Origin: Nostoc linckia FACHB-104
GTDB taxonomy: Bacteria > Cyanobacteriota > Cyanobacteriia > Cyanobacteriales > Nostocaceae
Reading direction: 5' to 3'
NCBI RefSeq assembly: GCF_014696615.1
Contig: NZ_JACJQJ010000013.1
Coordinates: 1-64,000, forward strand
Length of the DNA stretch: 64,000 nucleotides
Under the pieces are notes generated by a model. It saw only the letters and a list, made by a program, of their open reading frames with translations. It was not told the DNA's origin and did no database searches. Shown piece after piece: positions 8,051 to 18,235 of this stretch; the first letter of the stretch is position 1; the number at the start of each line of letters is the position of its first letter. The position numbers and the translations under genes were made by a program.

Positions 8051-10030
8051 ATGATTAAGAAGTTACGGTTCTTTAGTTTAGCTATTGCCATTATTATTTT
8101 CATTGTTGGTGCTTTAGGTTATAGGGAAATGTTATTTGCACAACAGCCTGCGATTTCCCATCCTTTAACAGCGTTAACATCAGCAGAAATTAATACAGCG
8201 GCTGCAGTGGTGAAGAAAGATAAAAATCTTACTGATGAAGCTGTATTTCCCTTAATAACTTTGCAAGAACCAGATAAAAAAGAAGTTCTTAATTTTACAC
8301 CAGGTAAATCCTTTCAACGCCAAGCTTTTTTAGTAGTGTATGAGCGAGAGAAAAATCAAACTTATGAAGCTGTAGTTGATATAAAAACTCAAAAATTGAG
8401 TTCTTGGAAAGCAATACCTAACGCCCAACCTGCATTAATTAATCCCGAATATGATTTAGCACGAGAAATTGTCAAATCCAACCCCCAATGGCAAGCAGCA
8501 ATGCAAAAACGGGGAATTACAGATTTTGACCAAATTAAAATTAATTGCTGGGCACCTGGGATTTTAACTGATAGCGAAACGGCTAAAGGTAAGCGTCTTT
8601 GTCGTGCTTTATCTTACTACAAAGGTAAACATTGGAACTATTTTGCTAGACCGATTGAGGGTGTACTAGCTACTGTTGATTTAAACAAAGGTAAAATCGA
8701 TAGTTTTATAGACAACGGAGTAGTACCTTTCTCTCAACAAAATTGGAATTATGATATCCACTCTTTAGGTAAATTACTTTCACCACCAAAATTATTAAAA
8801 ATTCTCCAACCTCAAGGTAATAGTTTCCGTATTCGCGGTAATACAATTAGCTGGCAAGGTTGGAATTTTCGCTATCTCATGCATCCCCGCAGTGGATTAG
8901 TTCTTTATCAAGTAACTTATGATGATGGGGAAAAAATTCGCCCAGTTTTATACCGCGCTAGCCTATCAGAAATGGTAGTGCCTTATGGTCATCCTAATTT
9001 TAACTGGGCTTTTAGAAATGCCTTTGATGTTGGCGAATATAACTTTGGTTCTCTCGCAACTTCAATGGAATTGGGTAAGGATATTCCCGAAAACGGCTTG
9101 TTGCTGAATGCGGTGATGGCTAGCGAACAGGGAGAACCTTACGAAATGCCAAGAGTGATTGGCATTTATGAACGAGATAATGGAATGTTGTGGAAGCATT
9201 ACGAATACAACACCCAGAAAAATTATGTCCGTCGTAATCGAGAATTAGTAATGACAATGACGGCAGCGGTTGATAATTATGATTACAGCCTGAACTGGAT
9301 TTTTCGCCAAGATGGCAGTTTAGAAATTGAGAATGATTTAACAGGAATTGTTTTAGTACAAGGAACAGCAGACGAGAAACAAGCTAAAGATAATTCCTAT
9401 GGAAGGCTGCTAGCTGAGAATATTTTCGGGGTGAATCATCAACACTTTTTCAACTACCGCCTAGATATGGATGTAGACGGACAGGCTAATTCTGTGATGG
9501 AAATGAATGTGCAAGCCTTACCGCAGGATAATCATAATTCTCTGGGAAATGCGATCGCAGTTACCGATACTCCCTTAACCACAGAAAAAGCTGCTGTGCG
9601 CGATTTGGATATGAAACACAGCCGGGAATGGATGATTGTTAACGCCAAGCGCCAAAATACTTTAGGCACTCCCCCAGCATATATGCTTATGCCTGGAGGT
9701 AATGCAATATTTTACCCTGTAGAAGGTTCAAAGATTCGTGAAAAAGCTGGCTTTGCAACACATCATGTTTGGGTGACAAAATATCAGCCAGATGAACTCT
9801 ACGCTGGCGGTGATTATCCGAACCAAACTCAACCAGGAAAGGGTTTACCGCAATATATTGCCAACGATGAACCTTTAACTGGTGAAGATATCGTACTGTG
9901 GTACACAATGGGCGTTACCCATATTCCCCGCCCTGAAGATTGGCCTGTGATGCCAACGCACCGAGTTAGCTTTAAACTTGCCCCTAGAGGATTCTTTAGC
10001 CGTAATCCTGCGATTAATTTACCGGAGTAA
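8051..10030 (+). CDS. Copper-containing primary-amine oxidase
   Basis: The 659-residue protein oxidises primary amines to aldehydes with release of hydrogen peroxide and ammonia. All catalytic residues can be placed: the topaquinone precursor is Tyr410 in the DNYDY motif, the catalytic base is Asp326 in FDVGEYNFG (84 residues earlier, the normal spacing), and the copper ligands are His463 and His465 in NHQHFFNYRLDMDVDG and His624 in GVTHIPRPEDWP. An N-terminal hydrophobic segment (about 7-25) suggests export. Topaquinone forms without helper enzymes from Tyr, copper and oxygen. The gene stands alone; it probably lets the cell use amines as a nitrogen source, which is inference. I see no truncation. 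Confidence 0.93.
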   Translation: MIKKLRFFSLAIAIIIFIVGALGYREMLFAQQPAISHPLTALTSAEINTAAAVVKKDKNLTDEAVFPLITLQEPDKKEVLNFTPGKSFQRQAFLVVYEREKNQTYEAVVDIKTQKLSSWKAIPNAQPALINPEYDLAREIVKSNPQWQAAMQKRGITDFDQIKINCWAPGILTDSETAKGKRLCRALSYYKGKHWNYFARPIEGVLATVDLNKGKIDSFIDNGVVPFSQQNWNYDIHSLGKLLSPPKLLKILQPQGNSFRIRGNTISWQGWNFRYLMHPRSGLVLYQVTYDDGEKIRPVLYRASLSEMVVPYGHPNFNWAFRNAFDVGEYNFGSLATSMELGKDIPENGLLLNAVMASEQGEPYEMPRVIGIYERDNGMLWKHYEYNTQKNYVRRNRELVMTMTAAVDNYDYSLNWIFRQDGSLEIENDLTGIVLVQGTADEKQAKDNSYGRLLAENIFGVNHQHFFNYRLDMDVDGQANSVMEMNVQALPQDNHNSLGNAIAVTDTPLTTEKAAVRDLDMKHSREWMIVNAKRQNTLGTPPAYMLMPGGNAIFYPVEGSKIREKAGFATHHVWVTKYQPDELYAGGDYPNQTQPGKGLPQYIANDEPLTGEDIVLWYTMGVTHIPRPEDWPVMPTHRVSFKLAPRGFFSRNPAINLPE

Positions 10031-10547
10031 GGGACTTCCAACTCAAAAAATATTCCATCCCTGCGGGACGCTACGCGAACGCTTTGTCAGCAAAGGATAA
10101 AGAATCTACCTCGCTTGGTAACGCATTTTTGAGATTTTTGGACAGCATAGTCGGTATCTCACGGGCGTTCAGTTTTTTAATTATAGGCTTGAGGAGATTT
10201 AGTAATTGATTTAAGAGATTTTCAAGTAAAAAAATATTGCATTTTTATTGTTGCTTATTGACAGTTAACAGTTAACAGTCATCAGTTAACAATTAATGTT
10301 TAATGAAAGGTTGCAGAAAATAAAGATTTATGTCACTTAAACAACATCATTGTTGTTTAAATTAAGCGCTAAACCCTTGATGGGACATGAGTTTGAGCAA
10401 TATCACTTGTCGTGAAACTTAATAATTTCCCCATTTTATAAGGGCTACAAGTTTTGAGAGAATCAAACAACGATGAGAAAACCAGCAATCATAAGTCCAC
10501 CTCTTAACGGACTCTGTGTTATTTCAGTTTAAAAGGGAGAAAACCTG
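10031..10547. other. Intergenic region upstream of chlB
   Basis: This 517-bp gap contains a 'gggacgctacgcgaacgc' repeat and 'cagttaacag' repeats (about 10260-10290). The last 150 bp should carry the chlB promoter; I see no clear NtcA box or other operator. The chlB ribosome-binding site is GGGAG at about 10535. Confidence 0.4.
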
Positions 10548-12074
10548 ATGAAATTGGCTTACTGGATGTATGCAGGGCCAGCGCACATTGGTACGCTGCG
10601 AATTGCCAGTTCTTTTAAGAATGTCCATGCCATCATGCACGCCCCACTAGGCGATGACTATTTTAATGTCATGCGCTCCATGCTATCGCGGGAAAGGAAC
10701 TTTACTCCGGTAACAGCCAGTGTTGTAGATCGCAACGTTTTAGCACGTGGTTCTCAAGAAAAGGTAGTAGAAAATATTACCCGCAAAGATGCCGAGGAAC
10801 ACCCAGATTTAATTGTTTTAACTCCTACCTGTACTTCTAGTATTTTGCAAGAAGACTTGCACAACTTTGTAGAACGGGCACAAATAGAATCGAAAGGCGA
10901 TGTCATGTTAGCGGATGTGAACCACTACCGCTACAACGAACTGCAAGCTGCCGATCGCACTTTGCAACAAATAGTGAAATTCTACATTGAGAAAGCCCGC
11001 AAAAAAGGCGAACTACCAGAAGGCAAAACTGCAAACCCCTCAGTCAATATCATCGGGATTTCTACCCTGGGTTTCCACAACCAGCATGATTGCACCGAAC
11101 TCAAAAGGCTGATGGCTGATTTGGGAATTGAGGTGAACACCGTGATTCCTGAAGGCGCTTCTGTCAACGAATTGAAGAAGATGGCGCAAGCTTGGTTTAA
11201 CCTAGTACCTTACCGCGAACTCGGTTTAACAACAGCGCGTTACCTTGAAGAACAATTCGGCACTCCTTACGTAGATATTACGCCGATGGGTGTTGTAGAA
11301 ACTGCCCGTTGTATCCGCAAAATTCAGCAGGTAATTAACGCCCAAGGTGCTGAAGTAGAGTACGAAGAGTTCATCAACGAACAGACTTTGTATGTATCTC
11401 AGGCTGCTTGGTTCTCCCGTTCTATTGACTGTCAAAACTTAACTGGTAAAAAAGCCGTCGTGTTTGGTGACAACACCCACGCCGCCGCCATGACTAAGAT
11501 TTTGTCACGGGAAATGGGGATTCACGTTGTTTGGGCGGGAACATACTGCAAATATGATGCAGACTGGTTCCGCGCACAAGTCAGCGAATATTGCGATGAA
11601 GTATTAATTACTGACGATCACGGGGAAATTGGCGATGCGATCGCCCGCGTCGAACCCTCCGCTATCTTCGGTACCCAAATGGAACGCCACGTTGGTAAGC
11701 GCTTAAATATACCCTGCGGCGTAATTGCTGCACCTATCCACGTGCAAAACTTCCCCATTGGTTACAAACCATTCTTGGGTTATGAAGGTACAAATCAGGT
11801 CACAGATTTAATCTACAATTCCTTTACTTTAGGAATGGAAGATCATCTTTTAGAAATCTTCGGCGGACACGACACCAAAGAAGTGATTACTAAAGGAATT
11901 TCTGCCGAATCTGATTTGAATTGGACAAAAGATGGTTTAGCAGAACTCAACAAAATCCCCGGATTTGTGCGCGGAAAAGTGAAGCGCAACACCGAGAAAT
12001 TTGCACGCGATCGCGGCATTAAAGATATCAATTCTGAAGTGCTTTACGCTGCAAAAGAAGCTGTTGGTGCTTAA
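10548..12074 (+). CDS. chlB: Light-independent protochlorophyllide reductase subunit B
   Basis: The 508-residue product starts [20 protein letters not shown] and is full length for ChlB. With ChlN it forms the nitrogenase-like catalytic component that reduces protochlorophyllide to chlorophyllide in the dark; electrons come from the ChlL iron protein. The conserved [14 protein letters not shown] stretch and the C-terminal EVLYAAKEA region are present. chlL and chlN are not next to it, as is usual for chlB in cyanobacteria. A rho-independent terminator follows at 12098-12140. Confidence 0.97.
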   Translation: MKLAYWMYAGPAHIGTLRIASSFKNVHAIMHAPLGDDYFNVMRSMLSRERNFTPVTASVVDRNVLARGSQEKVVENITRKDAEEHPDLIVLTPTCTSSILQEDLHNFVERAQIESKGDVMLADVNHYRYNELQAADRTLQQIVKFYIEKARKKGELPEGKTANPSVNIIGISTLGFHNQHDCTELKRLMADLGIEVNTVIPEGASVNELKKMAQAWFNLVPYRELGLTTARYLEEQFGTPYVDITPMGVVETARCIRKIQQVINAQGAEVEYEEFINEQTLYVSQAAWFSRSIDCQNLTGKKAVVFGDNTHAAAMTKILSREMGIHVVWAGTYCKYDADWFRAQVSEYCDEVLITDDHGEIGDAIARVEPSAIFGTQMERHVGKRLNIPCGVIAAPIHVQNFPIGYKPFLGYEGTNQVTDLIYNSFTLGMEDHLLEIFGGHDTKEVITKGISAESDLNWTKDGLAELNKIPGFVRGKVKRNTEKFARDRGIKDINSEVLYAAKEAVGA

Positions 12075-12097
12075 TTGAATAGTTGAATTCAGAAAAT

Positions 12098-12140
12098 TCA
12101 GGGTGAAGAGTAAGAGATACTTTTTACCCTGATTTTTTTT
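12098..12140 (+). terminator. Rho-independent terminator of chlB
   Basis: Arms tcagggt (12098-12104) and accctga (12126-12132) form a stem followed by eight T's. It starts 24 bp after the chlB stop. Confidence 0.75.
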
Positions 12141-12199
12141 AATTATAAATATAGTTGGGGCTAATCCCGCTTCTTTACCATAATTCCACCTGAATAGCT

Positions 12200-12550
12200 A
12201 TGCCAATAACGATAAAACTAATGGCTGATTATGGGTGCGACCCTTTATGGTGGGCAGATGCTGATAAAGTTGGTAATATCGATCCAGCAAAATTGCCCCT
12301 CAGTCAAGAAACCATAAATCGCTTAAAAAATTGGGCTAGTGATTATAATGCAAGCTTAAACTGGCAAGATCCTGCTAACTCACCAGATTTAAGTCCAGAA
12401 GCTGAAGCAGCTTTTGAGGAGGAAGGAATTAACCTCTGGAAGCAACTACAAATAGAGCTAGCACCTAATTATCAAGTTATCTATTTCAGCGAGTTACTAG
12501 GTAAAGTGATAATGCATCCCAGTGAATTAGAAGCTAGCAGTGTGTATTAA
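12200..12550 (+). CDS. Conserved hypothetical protein (116 aa)
   Basis: A soluble acidic protein of 116 residues that I do not recognise as a named family. It starts MPITIKLMADYGCDPLWW and has a helical central part (SQETINRLKNWASDYNASL). The length and acidic, Trp-rich N-terminus suggest a small cytosolic protein. It stands between the chlB terminator and the convergent recQ gene, so it is probably transcribed alone. Confidence 0.7.
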   Translation: MPITIKLMADYGCDPLWWADADKVGNIDPAKLPLSQETINRLKNWASDYNASLNWQDPANSPDLSPEAEAAFEEEGINLWKQLQIELAPNYQVIYFSELLGKVIMHPSELEASSVY

Positions 12551-12579
12551 CGCAGTGTCACCTAATTACTAATTAACCA

Positions 12580-14742
12580 CTATTTCCTTTTCTCCCTTCG
12601 CCATTTTCCCCGCACTAAGCGAATTTCATCATAAGTATAATTCTCACCCAGCTGTTCGCGAATTGGGGTGAGAGAAATATCACCTAGCACTTCTAAGACT
12701 TGCCAAATCTTTTTTTGCTTTTCTAAAGGAACCAAAACATTTAAATCTACAGGCTGATTATTTTCAATTAAATCTACTAGATGTCCGACAACTGTACTAG
12801 AACGAATATTTCTTTTCTCGGCAATTTCAGCCACAGTTAAACCGCGTTGATGCAATTGTAATGTCAATAATTCTGTAGTCGAAGGTAAGCGAAAACCAAA
12901 AGCTGGTTTTTCATTCACCACTACATCGATGACACCTTGTTCTTGACGATAGGCGCGAATTTCTGCCAGAAATTTATCACCATATTGAGCGAGTTTGTGA
13001 CTACCGACACCAGAAAGTTTGGCAAATTCGGTGAGGGTTGTAGGTTGCACCTGTGCCATTAATTTCAAGGTAGAATCTTGAAAAACAACGTAGGGTGGTA
13101 CCGATTGTTCATCAGCTAGTTGTTTCCGCAGCGATCGCAATCTCTGCATGAGTAGTTCTACCTCAACCGCTTTTTCGCTAGTGTCTTCCCAAGTAACTTT
13201 TTGTACTGCTGGAACAGCTAAATTAACGGTGCGTTGTCGCCGCATTACTTCCCAACTCAAGGCGTTCAGCTTCAAAACTGAGTAACCATCGGTGGTTTGT
13301 TCGAGTAAACCTTGATGCAAAAGCGATCGCCCCAGCATTCGCCATTCATCCACAGTTCTATCTTTACCAATACCGTAGGTAGATAGCTTGTCATGTTCGT
13401 TTTGGGTAATTTTCTGGTTTTTTGAGCCTCGCAACACATCAATAATATGCAGCATCCCAAATCTTTCTTTACAACGCGCCACGCAAGATAAGAACTTCAT
13501 CGCTTCAATTGTCCAATCTTGCATTGGTTTGGGATAACGGCAATTATCACAGTTACCGCAATTACCTGCAAAGCGTTCGCCAAAATAACCTAGTTGAATT
13601 GTGCGTCTGCAATCTGTACCTTCGGCATAGTCTATCATTTGCCGCAATTGTTGTTTGGCAATCAATTGTTCTTGCGGATCGGTTTTTTGGTTAATACTCC
13701 ATTCAATAGTTTTAATATCACCATAATTAAAGAACAGCGTACAGCGTGAAGGTTCGCCATCCCTACCCGCCCTACCCGATTCTTGATAATAACTTTCTAT
13801 ATTGCGTGGTAAATCAAAGTGAACCACCAAGCGCACATCCGGCTTATTAATTCCCATCCCAAACGCAATGGTGGCGACAATTACCCGCGCATCATCGCGA
13901 ATAAACCGCGTTTGATTTTTGGTGCGTTCGTCGTCAGTTAAACCCGCATGATAAGGTATGGCGGAAATTTTATCGTTTTGCAATTTAAAAGTTAGTTCGT
14001 CAACTTTTTTACGAGTCAAACAATAAATAATTGCCGAACCTTGGGTTTCCCGAATTAATTCTAATAATTCTGCGTAAGCATATTTAGATTTAGAACGGAT
14101 TTCATAATAAAGATTTTGACGGTTAAAGCTGGCGATGTGAATACTCGGTTGCTTTAACCCAAGCTGTTGGATAATATCACTGCGAACGCGATCCGTAGCT
14201 GTAGCAGTCAGGGCGACAGCAGGAATATTGGGGTAACGTTTGCGTAGCGATCGCAATTGCCGATATTCTGGACGGAAATCATGTCCCCATTCCGAGACAC
14301 AGTGCGCCTCATCAATTGCAAAGGTAGAAATCCCCACTTGGTGATTAACTAAATCCAGAAACGGCAGAAATCTTTCACTTAAAAGCCGTTCTGGTGCGAC
14401 ATAAAGTAATTTCACCTTACCACTGAGGATAGCTTCCTCCCGCGATCGCACCTTATAGGCATTCAAACTACTATTGAGGAACGTAGCGCTAATATTATTA
14501 TTCCGTAACGCTTCCACCTGGTCTTGCATCAAAGCAATCAAAGGTGATACCACCACCGTCAAACCCTTCTTTAACAGCGCTGGTAACTGAAAGCACAAAG
14601 ATTTACCACCACCCGTAGGCATCACCACCATTAAATCTCGATTTTGCAGCGCATCCTCGATAATTTGCCGTTGTCCCGGACGGAATCGGTCATAACCGAA
14701 GTGATATTTTAGCGCTTGTTCGAGATTCGGATACTGAAGCAT
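12580..14742 (-). CDS. recQ: ATP-dependent DNA helicase RecQ
   Basis: The 720-residue protein is a 3'-5' superfamily 2 helicase for recombination and repair of stalled forks. Visible: the Q-motif/zero region ([13 protein letters not shown]), Walker A in [14 protein letters not shown], the DEAH box in [18 protein letters not shown], motif VI region [17 protein letters not shown], a zinc-binding RecQ-Ct domain ([10 protein letters not shown] then CGNCDNC), an HRDC domain (about 530-600) and a C-terminal winged/helix-turn-helix extension ([21 protein letters not shown]). This is the full RecQ architecture. The ATG overlaps nothing; a HIP1 site lies just upstream. Confidence 0.97.
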   Translation of the reverse strand: MLQYPNLEQALKYHFGYDRFRPGQRQIIEDALQNRDLMVVMPTGGGKSLCFQLPALLKKGLTVVVSPLIALMQDQVEALRNNNISATFLNSSLNAYKVRSREEAILSGKVKLLYVAPERLLSERFLPFLDLVNHQVGISTFAIDEAHCVSEWGHDFRPEYRQLRSLRKRYPNIPAVALTATATDRVRSDIIQQLGLKQPSIHIASFNRQNLYYEIRSKSKYAYAELLELIRETQGSAIIYCLTRKKVDELTFKLQNDKISAIPYHAGLTDDERTKNQTRFIRDDARVIVATIAFGMGINKPDVRLVVHFDLPRNIESYYQESGRAGRDGEPSRCTLFFNYGDIKTIEWSINQKTDPQEQLIAKQQLRQMIDYAEGTDCRRTIQLGYFGERFAGNCGNCDNCRYPKPMQDWTIEAMKFLSCVARCKERFGMLHIIDVLRGSKNQKITQNEHDKLSTYGIGKDRTVDEWRMLGRSLLHQGLLEQTTDGYSVLKLNALSWEVMRRQRTVNLAVPAVQKVTWEDTSEKAVEVELLMQRLRSLRKQLADEQSVPPYVVFQDSTLKLMAQVQPTTLTEFAKLSGVGSHKLAQYGDKFLAEIRAYRQEQGVIDVVVNEKPAFGFRLPSTTELLTLQLHQRGLTVAEIAEKRNIRSSTVVGHLVDLIENNQPVDLNVLVPLEKQKKIWQVLEVLGDISLTPIREQLGENYTYDEIRLVRGKWRREKRK

Positions 14743-15079
14743 AGCGATCGCTTTTTTGGGTGCGTTCTGCGTGAGTAGTTATGAGGATAACAGGATTTTA
14801 GCAATCTCCTGGGATTGTGGGGGTTGGGGAAGGGGGATTAGGGATTGGGGACTGGGGACTGGGGACTGGGGATTGGAGACTGGGGATTAGAGACTGGGGA
14901 TTGGGTAATGGGTAATGGGGAAAGATAAATAACTTTTGACTCTTGACTCTTGACTCTTGACTTTTGACTCTTGACTCTTCCCAAAAGCCATATTGCACTT
15001 ATATGAAAACAGCTATAAACTTTTTAATCTGATTACTCAACCGTAGAGATAATCCAAAGTTCAATATCTCCAATTGCCC
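14743..15079. other. Intergenic region with two heptamer-type repeat tracts
   Basis: The gap between divergent recQ and rtcA holds two low-complexity tracts: variants of 'ggggact' (about 14815-14915) and tandem 'ttgactc' heptamers (about 14936-14979). These are the short tandemly repeated repetitive sequences common in heterocystous cyanobacteria. No gene is seen. Confidence 0.6.
14936..14979. repeat. Heptanucleotide tandem repeat (ttgactc)
   Basis: About six tandem copies of the heptamer ttgactc, with one 'tttt' variant, form an STTR tract in the recQ-rtcA gap. A related tract (ttgaccc) lies at 51372-51417. Confidence 0.8.
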
Positions 15080-16129
15080 ATGATTGACATTGACGGTTCC
15101 TACGGAGAAGGAGGCGGACAAGTTCTTCGCACTTCCTTGAGTTTAGCGGCTATTACTGGTGAATCTATCCGCATTGCAGGTATTCGTGCTAAACGTAGAA
15201 AACCAGGATTAGCAGCACAACATTTAACAGCAGTTCGTGCTGCGGCGAGAATTTGTGATGCCAAAATGCATGGAGATACTTTGGGTTCCATGATGCTGGA
15301 ATTTATTCCTGGTAGTTCTGTGAAGCCGGGACAATATACTTTTGATGTCACCGAAGCACAGCAACGCGGATCGGCTGGGGCGATGACTTTAGTATTGCAG
15401 ACTGTTCTTTTACCTTTAGCTTTAGCTTCTGCGGAATCGCAAGTAATTTTAAAAGGTGGAACTCATGTCCCTTTTAGCCCCACCATGACCTATATTGAAC
15501 AAGTATATTTGCCAATGCTGCGCCGCATGGGAGTGAAGGCGACAGCTAAGTTACGCGCTTGGGGATGGTATCCCCAAGGTGGCGGCGAAATGCAAATTAA
15601 GGTGAATGGTAGTGGCAAAATTAACGGTATTACTTTGCTGGAGAGAGGTAACTTACACCAAGTCAGAGGATTAGCTGTAGTCACAGAATTAGCCTCGCAT
15701 ATTTCCCAACGCATGGCGAATCGCGCCCAAAATTTATTACGCCAAGCTGGGTTAAATGCAGCTATTCAAGCCTTGCGAGAAAAAGGAATTGCACCGGGGG
15801 CTGGTGTTTTTTTAACTGCTGAATATAAAAATAGCTTGACTGGATTTGGTGGCTTTGGGCGTTTGCGCTTACCAGCCGAGAAAGTTGCAGATATTGCTTG
15901 TCGCCAATTATTAGAGTTTCATCACACAGGCGCGCCAGTCGATGAACATTTAGCCGATCAATTATTATTACCAGCTACCTTAGCCTTAGAAGAAAGCCAA
16001 TATGGGGTATCCAAGATTAGTACCCACTTAACCACAAATGCGGCAATTATTGAAAAATTTGGACTAGCGCGGATTACAGTAGATGAAGCCAAAAAGATAG
16101 TCGCGATCGCACCTCATACAAAACATTGA
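15080..16129 (+). CDS. rtcA: RNA 3'-terminal phosphate cyclase
   Basis: The 349-residue enzyme turns a 3'-phosphate at RNA ends into a 2',3'-cyclic phosphate using ATP. It begins MIDIDGSYGEGGGQVLRTSL, the signature start of RtcA, and keeps the RAKRRKPGLAAQH and HVPFSPTMTYIE regions. The His adenylylation site would be in the late DEHLADQLLLP part (H residue about 298). No RtcB ligase or archease is adjacent. I use the ATG at 15080 rather than the TTG two codons upstream. The end of the gene is inside an 81-bp direct repeat. Confidence 0.95.
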   Translation: MIDIDGSYGEGGGQVLRTSLSLAAITGESIRIAGIRAKRRKPGLAAQHLTAVRAAARICDAKMHGDTLGSMMLEFIPGSSVKPGQYTFDVTEAQQRGSAGAMTLVLQTVLLPLALASAESQVILKGGTHVPFSPTMTYIEQVYLPMLRRMGVKATAKLRAWGWYPQGGGEMQIKVNGSGKINGITLLERGNLHQVRGLAVVTELASHISQRMANRAQNLLRQAGLNAAIQALREKGIAPGAGVFLTAEYKNSLTGFGGFGRLRLPAEKVADIACRQLLEFHHTGAPVDEHLADQLLLPATLALEESQYGVSKISTHLTTNAAIIEKFGLARITVDEAKKIVAIAPHTKH

Positions 16130-16280
16130 ATTTTGAATATACGTAGGGTGCGTTAGCGTAGCGTAACGCACCGCCTCCGCGGGCAATACAGATTAATTAG
16201 CGATCGCACCTCATGCAAAACATTGAATTTTGAATATACGTAGGGTGCGTTAGCGTAGCGTAACGCACCGCCTCCGTGGG
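16103..16280. repeat. 81-bp direct repeat, two copies, covering the rtcA 3' end
   Basis: Copy one is 16103-16183 and copy two 16200-16280, with two mismatches. Each copy holds a HIP1 site, the last codons and stop of rtcA, and a 'tagggtgcgttagcgtagcg' inverted-repeat unit. The second copy is therefore a duplicated gene end plus intergenic DNA, and the event is recent. Confidence 0.9.
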
Positions 16281-16375
16281 ATAGCACCAGATGATTTAAG
16301 GGATGCGTTATTAACGCATCCTACAATTTCATACTGTTGACAACACCAGCCGCGTAGCGTAACGCACCACCCCTG

Positions 16376-16747
16376 CTATCCTGTTGACAACGCCAGCAGT
16401 AAACAGATGCATAATAGACCTAATATCAACAGTAAGCCCTGATTACGTTTAATCCAACCTTTGACAACCACACCAAAACTCTGTTTAGCAAGCTGCTGTT
16501 GTGACTCTAACTTAGTCTCCTCCAGATTTTGATAAAGAGTACAGTCTTTCGCGTAGGGACGTTTAGGAAAATTGCAAGTATCATCCGCATGATAGGTGCA
16601 AGTATCGCACAGATAACCATCACCACTCACACGATGCAACGGAATACCCGGATGTCCGTAAGCTTTGAGAGTCGTCTGACAATAAGGACAAGTAATAGCC
16701 TGATGATCAACGAGTTGATGGCAGCGAGGACAAGTTACAGTAGCCAC
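16376..16747 (-). CDS. Zinc-ribbon protein with C-terminal membrane anchor
   Basis: The 123-residue protein opens with a zinc ribbon (CPRCHQLVDHQAITCPYC, residues 5-22). A second Cys-rich part (CDTCTYHADDTCNFPKRP, then DC) may hold another metal. After a Gln-rich linker comes one C-terminal membrane segment (about 101-121). The domains would face the cytosol as a tail-anchored protein. The start is a GTG; no ATG lies before the first CxxC. The exact role is unknown to me. Confidence 0.7.
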   Translation of the reverse strand: MATVTCPRCHQLVDHQAITCPYCQTTLKAYGHPGIPLHRVSGDGYLCDTCTYHADDTCNFPKRPYAKDCTLYQNLEETKLESQQQLAKQSFGVVVKGWIKRNQGLLLILGLLCICLLLALSTG

Positions 16748-17083
16748 AACCTAACTAAGCGTAAATTATTATGTAAACATTTCGATTTTAGCGATTTCCC
16801 ACGCCAAAAGGGAAAAGGCTAAATAAAACACTTTAACTTTTACCCTTTAATCTTTACCCCAAAACAAATTTTTATTCCCAAATTATATAGGAATCATACT
16901 TGATTTAAGTTCACGTAGGATGCGTTAGCGATAGCGTAACTCATCAGCATTAGCTGCATTCAACACAACCTAAAATTACTTAATTCATACTTCATCCTTT
17001 ATCCTTCATCCTGCAGAAATTTCTCCGGATCAACTAGTCAAAAGTTGAATAATAATTTATATTGAGTCTGGCTATTCAAAACT
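16748..17083. other. Intergenic region
   Basis: This 336-bp gap contains a 'gtaggatgcgttagcgatagcgtaac' repeat (about 16914-16940) and 'cttcatccttt' low-complexity sequence. I see no gene or RNA. Confidence 0.4.
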
Positions 17084-17407
17084 ATGGAAATGCCCCAACG
17101 CGTATCAATTCGCTACAAAGATGCGTCGTATAACACTAACGAAATTAGGTTAAAAACCTTCAGGTTAGCTTTTCAACTTTGGGAAGAAGAAAGCAAACCC
17201 AAAAAAACAGAATTGTATGAATTTATCTCATCTTGCTTAAAACAAATTGACCGCCAAGACCGTTTTATGATTTCTTTTTTATTCCTTGAATTAGCAGACA
17301 TGATCCGTGATTCTGCTCTGAATAGAGAAATGAAAGAAGTTTTAATTAAAACAGCCTTTAGAGAATTTTCCTGCGCTGTCTCTGATTTTGAATCTAGCTC
17401 TAAATAA
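17084..17407 (+). CDS. Conserved hypothetical protein (107 aa)
   Basis: The 107-residue soluble protein is predicted mainly helical (RLAFQLWEEESKPKKTELY, IRDSALNREMKEVLIKTAF). I do not recognise a family. The ATG is the first in frame; a second ATG two codons later is possible. It is isolated between repeat-rich gaps. Confidence 0.6.
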   Translation: MEMPQRVSIRYKDASYNTNEIRLKTFRLAFQLWEEESKPKKTELYEFISSCLKQIDRQDRFMISFLFLELADMIRDSALNREMKEVLIKTAFREFSCAVSDFESSSK

Positions 17408-17444
17408 GAGATTATTTATCAATTAAAAATAAATCTTGTTGTAG

Positions 17445-17510
17445 GGTGTGTTAGGCGCATATGATAGATATTATTTGCTACAAAATAACTAATCTAGCGC
17501 CTAACGCACC
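17445..17510. repeat. Inverted repeat 'ggtgtgttaggcgc...gcgcctaacgcacc'
   Basis: Arms of about 14 bp, nearly perfect, frame a 38-bp AT-rich loop. It belongs to the 'gtagggtgcgtta' repeat class found at many intergenic sites in the window. Confidence 0.65.
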
Positions 17511-17635
17511 GCCGCGAATATGGTAAGTAAGTCGGCAAAAATAAACACAACTATGTTAATAAACGTAAATAGGTTTAAAATCCTTACCAATGACTAATGA
17601 CCGCCTTAGCTAGTTATCTTTAATTTCGCCAACCT

Positions 17636-17791
17636 ACTTACGTTACAATACGGTTCAGTTAGCGTTAAAAGCCTTATTTGGCGTAGGTTGGGTTGAACGG
17701 AGTGAAACCCAACAAAGTCGTGAAAATTTTGGGTTTCGTCCCTCAACCCAACCTACAATGATTCTTAACTGAACCGTATTGACTTACGTTA
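17636..17791. mobile_element. MITE-like element with 16-bp terminal inverted repeats and 10-bp target duplication
   Basis: A 136-bp element (17646-17781) starts caatacggttcagtta and ends with its exact reverse complement. It is flanked on both sides by the same ten bases, acttacgtta (17636-17645 and 17782-17791), the mark of transposition. A second inner inverted repeat (gtaggttgggttga / tcaacccaacctac) makes the whole element fold on itself. It has no coding capacity, so it must be moved by a transposase from elsewhere. A 10-bp duplication would suit an IS4-like enzyme, which is inference. Confidence 0.85.
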
Positions 17792-17839
17792 CTTAATAAA
17801 ATATAGAAAATCCGATTTGATTTCCGAAAAAATCTTAGC

Positions 17840-17868
17840 GGATGCGTTACGCTATCGCTAACGCATCC
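17840..17868. repeat. Inverted repeat 'ggatgcgtta...taacgcatcc'
   Basis: Ten-base perfect arms around a 9-nt loop. It is another member of the 'tgcgtta' intergenic repeat class. Confidence 0.6.
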
Positions 17869-17942
17869 TACATGAACTTTGGCAAGCAGGGTAAGCAAGC
17901 GTAGCATCAATATTGAGTAATTTATTCCTTTATTCTTGACTG

Positions 17943-18235
17943 AATCAACTTCAGGGTTCCCGGAATTACCATCAGGGTTGACATTTCCGTGTTTCGCGCA
18001 GTCGGAATCAACTTCAGGGTTCCCAGAATTAACATCAGGGTTAACGTTTCCGTGTTTCGCGTAGTCGGAATTAACTGCAGGGTTGACGTTTCCGTGTTTC
18101 GCGTAGTCGGAATTAACTGCAGGGTTCCTGGAATCAACATCAGGGTTGACGTTTCCGTGTTTCGCGTAGTCGGAATCAACTTCACGGTTCCCGCAATCAA
18201 CATCAGGGTTGACGTTTCCGTGTTTCGCGTAGTCT
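17943..18235. repeat. Tandem repeat array built on 21-bp subunits
   Basis: Five copies of a block containing tttccgtgtttcgcg recur at intervals of 63, 42, 63 and 63 bp. Each block is made of 21-bp subunits of the pattern 'aatcaacttcagggttcc'. Because 21 is a multiple of three, frames stay open on both strands; I do not regard either as a gene. Unlike CRISPR there are no unique spacers. Confidence 0.8.

Noticed and set aside
10031-10547. NtcA-type or other regulator box upstream of chlB
   Set aside because: No GTA-N8-TAC with a proper -10 box was found by eye.
17943-18235. Possible CRISPR array
   Set aside because: Repeats are contiguous and degenerate with no unique spacers, and no cas gene is near.
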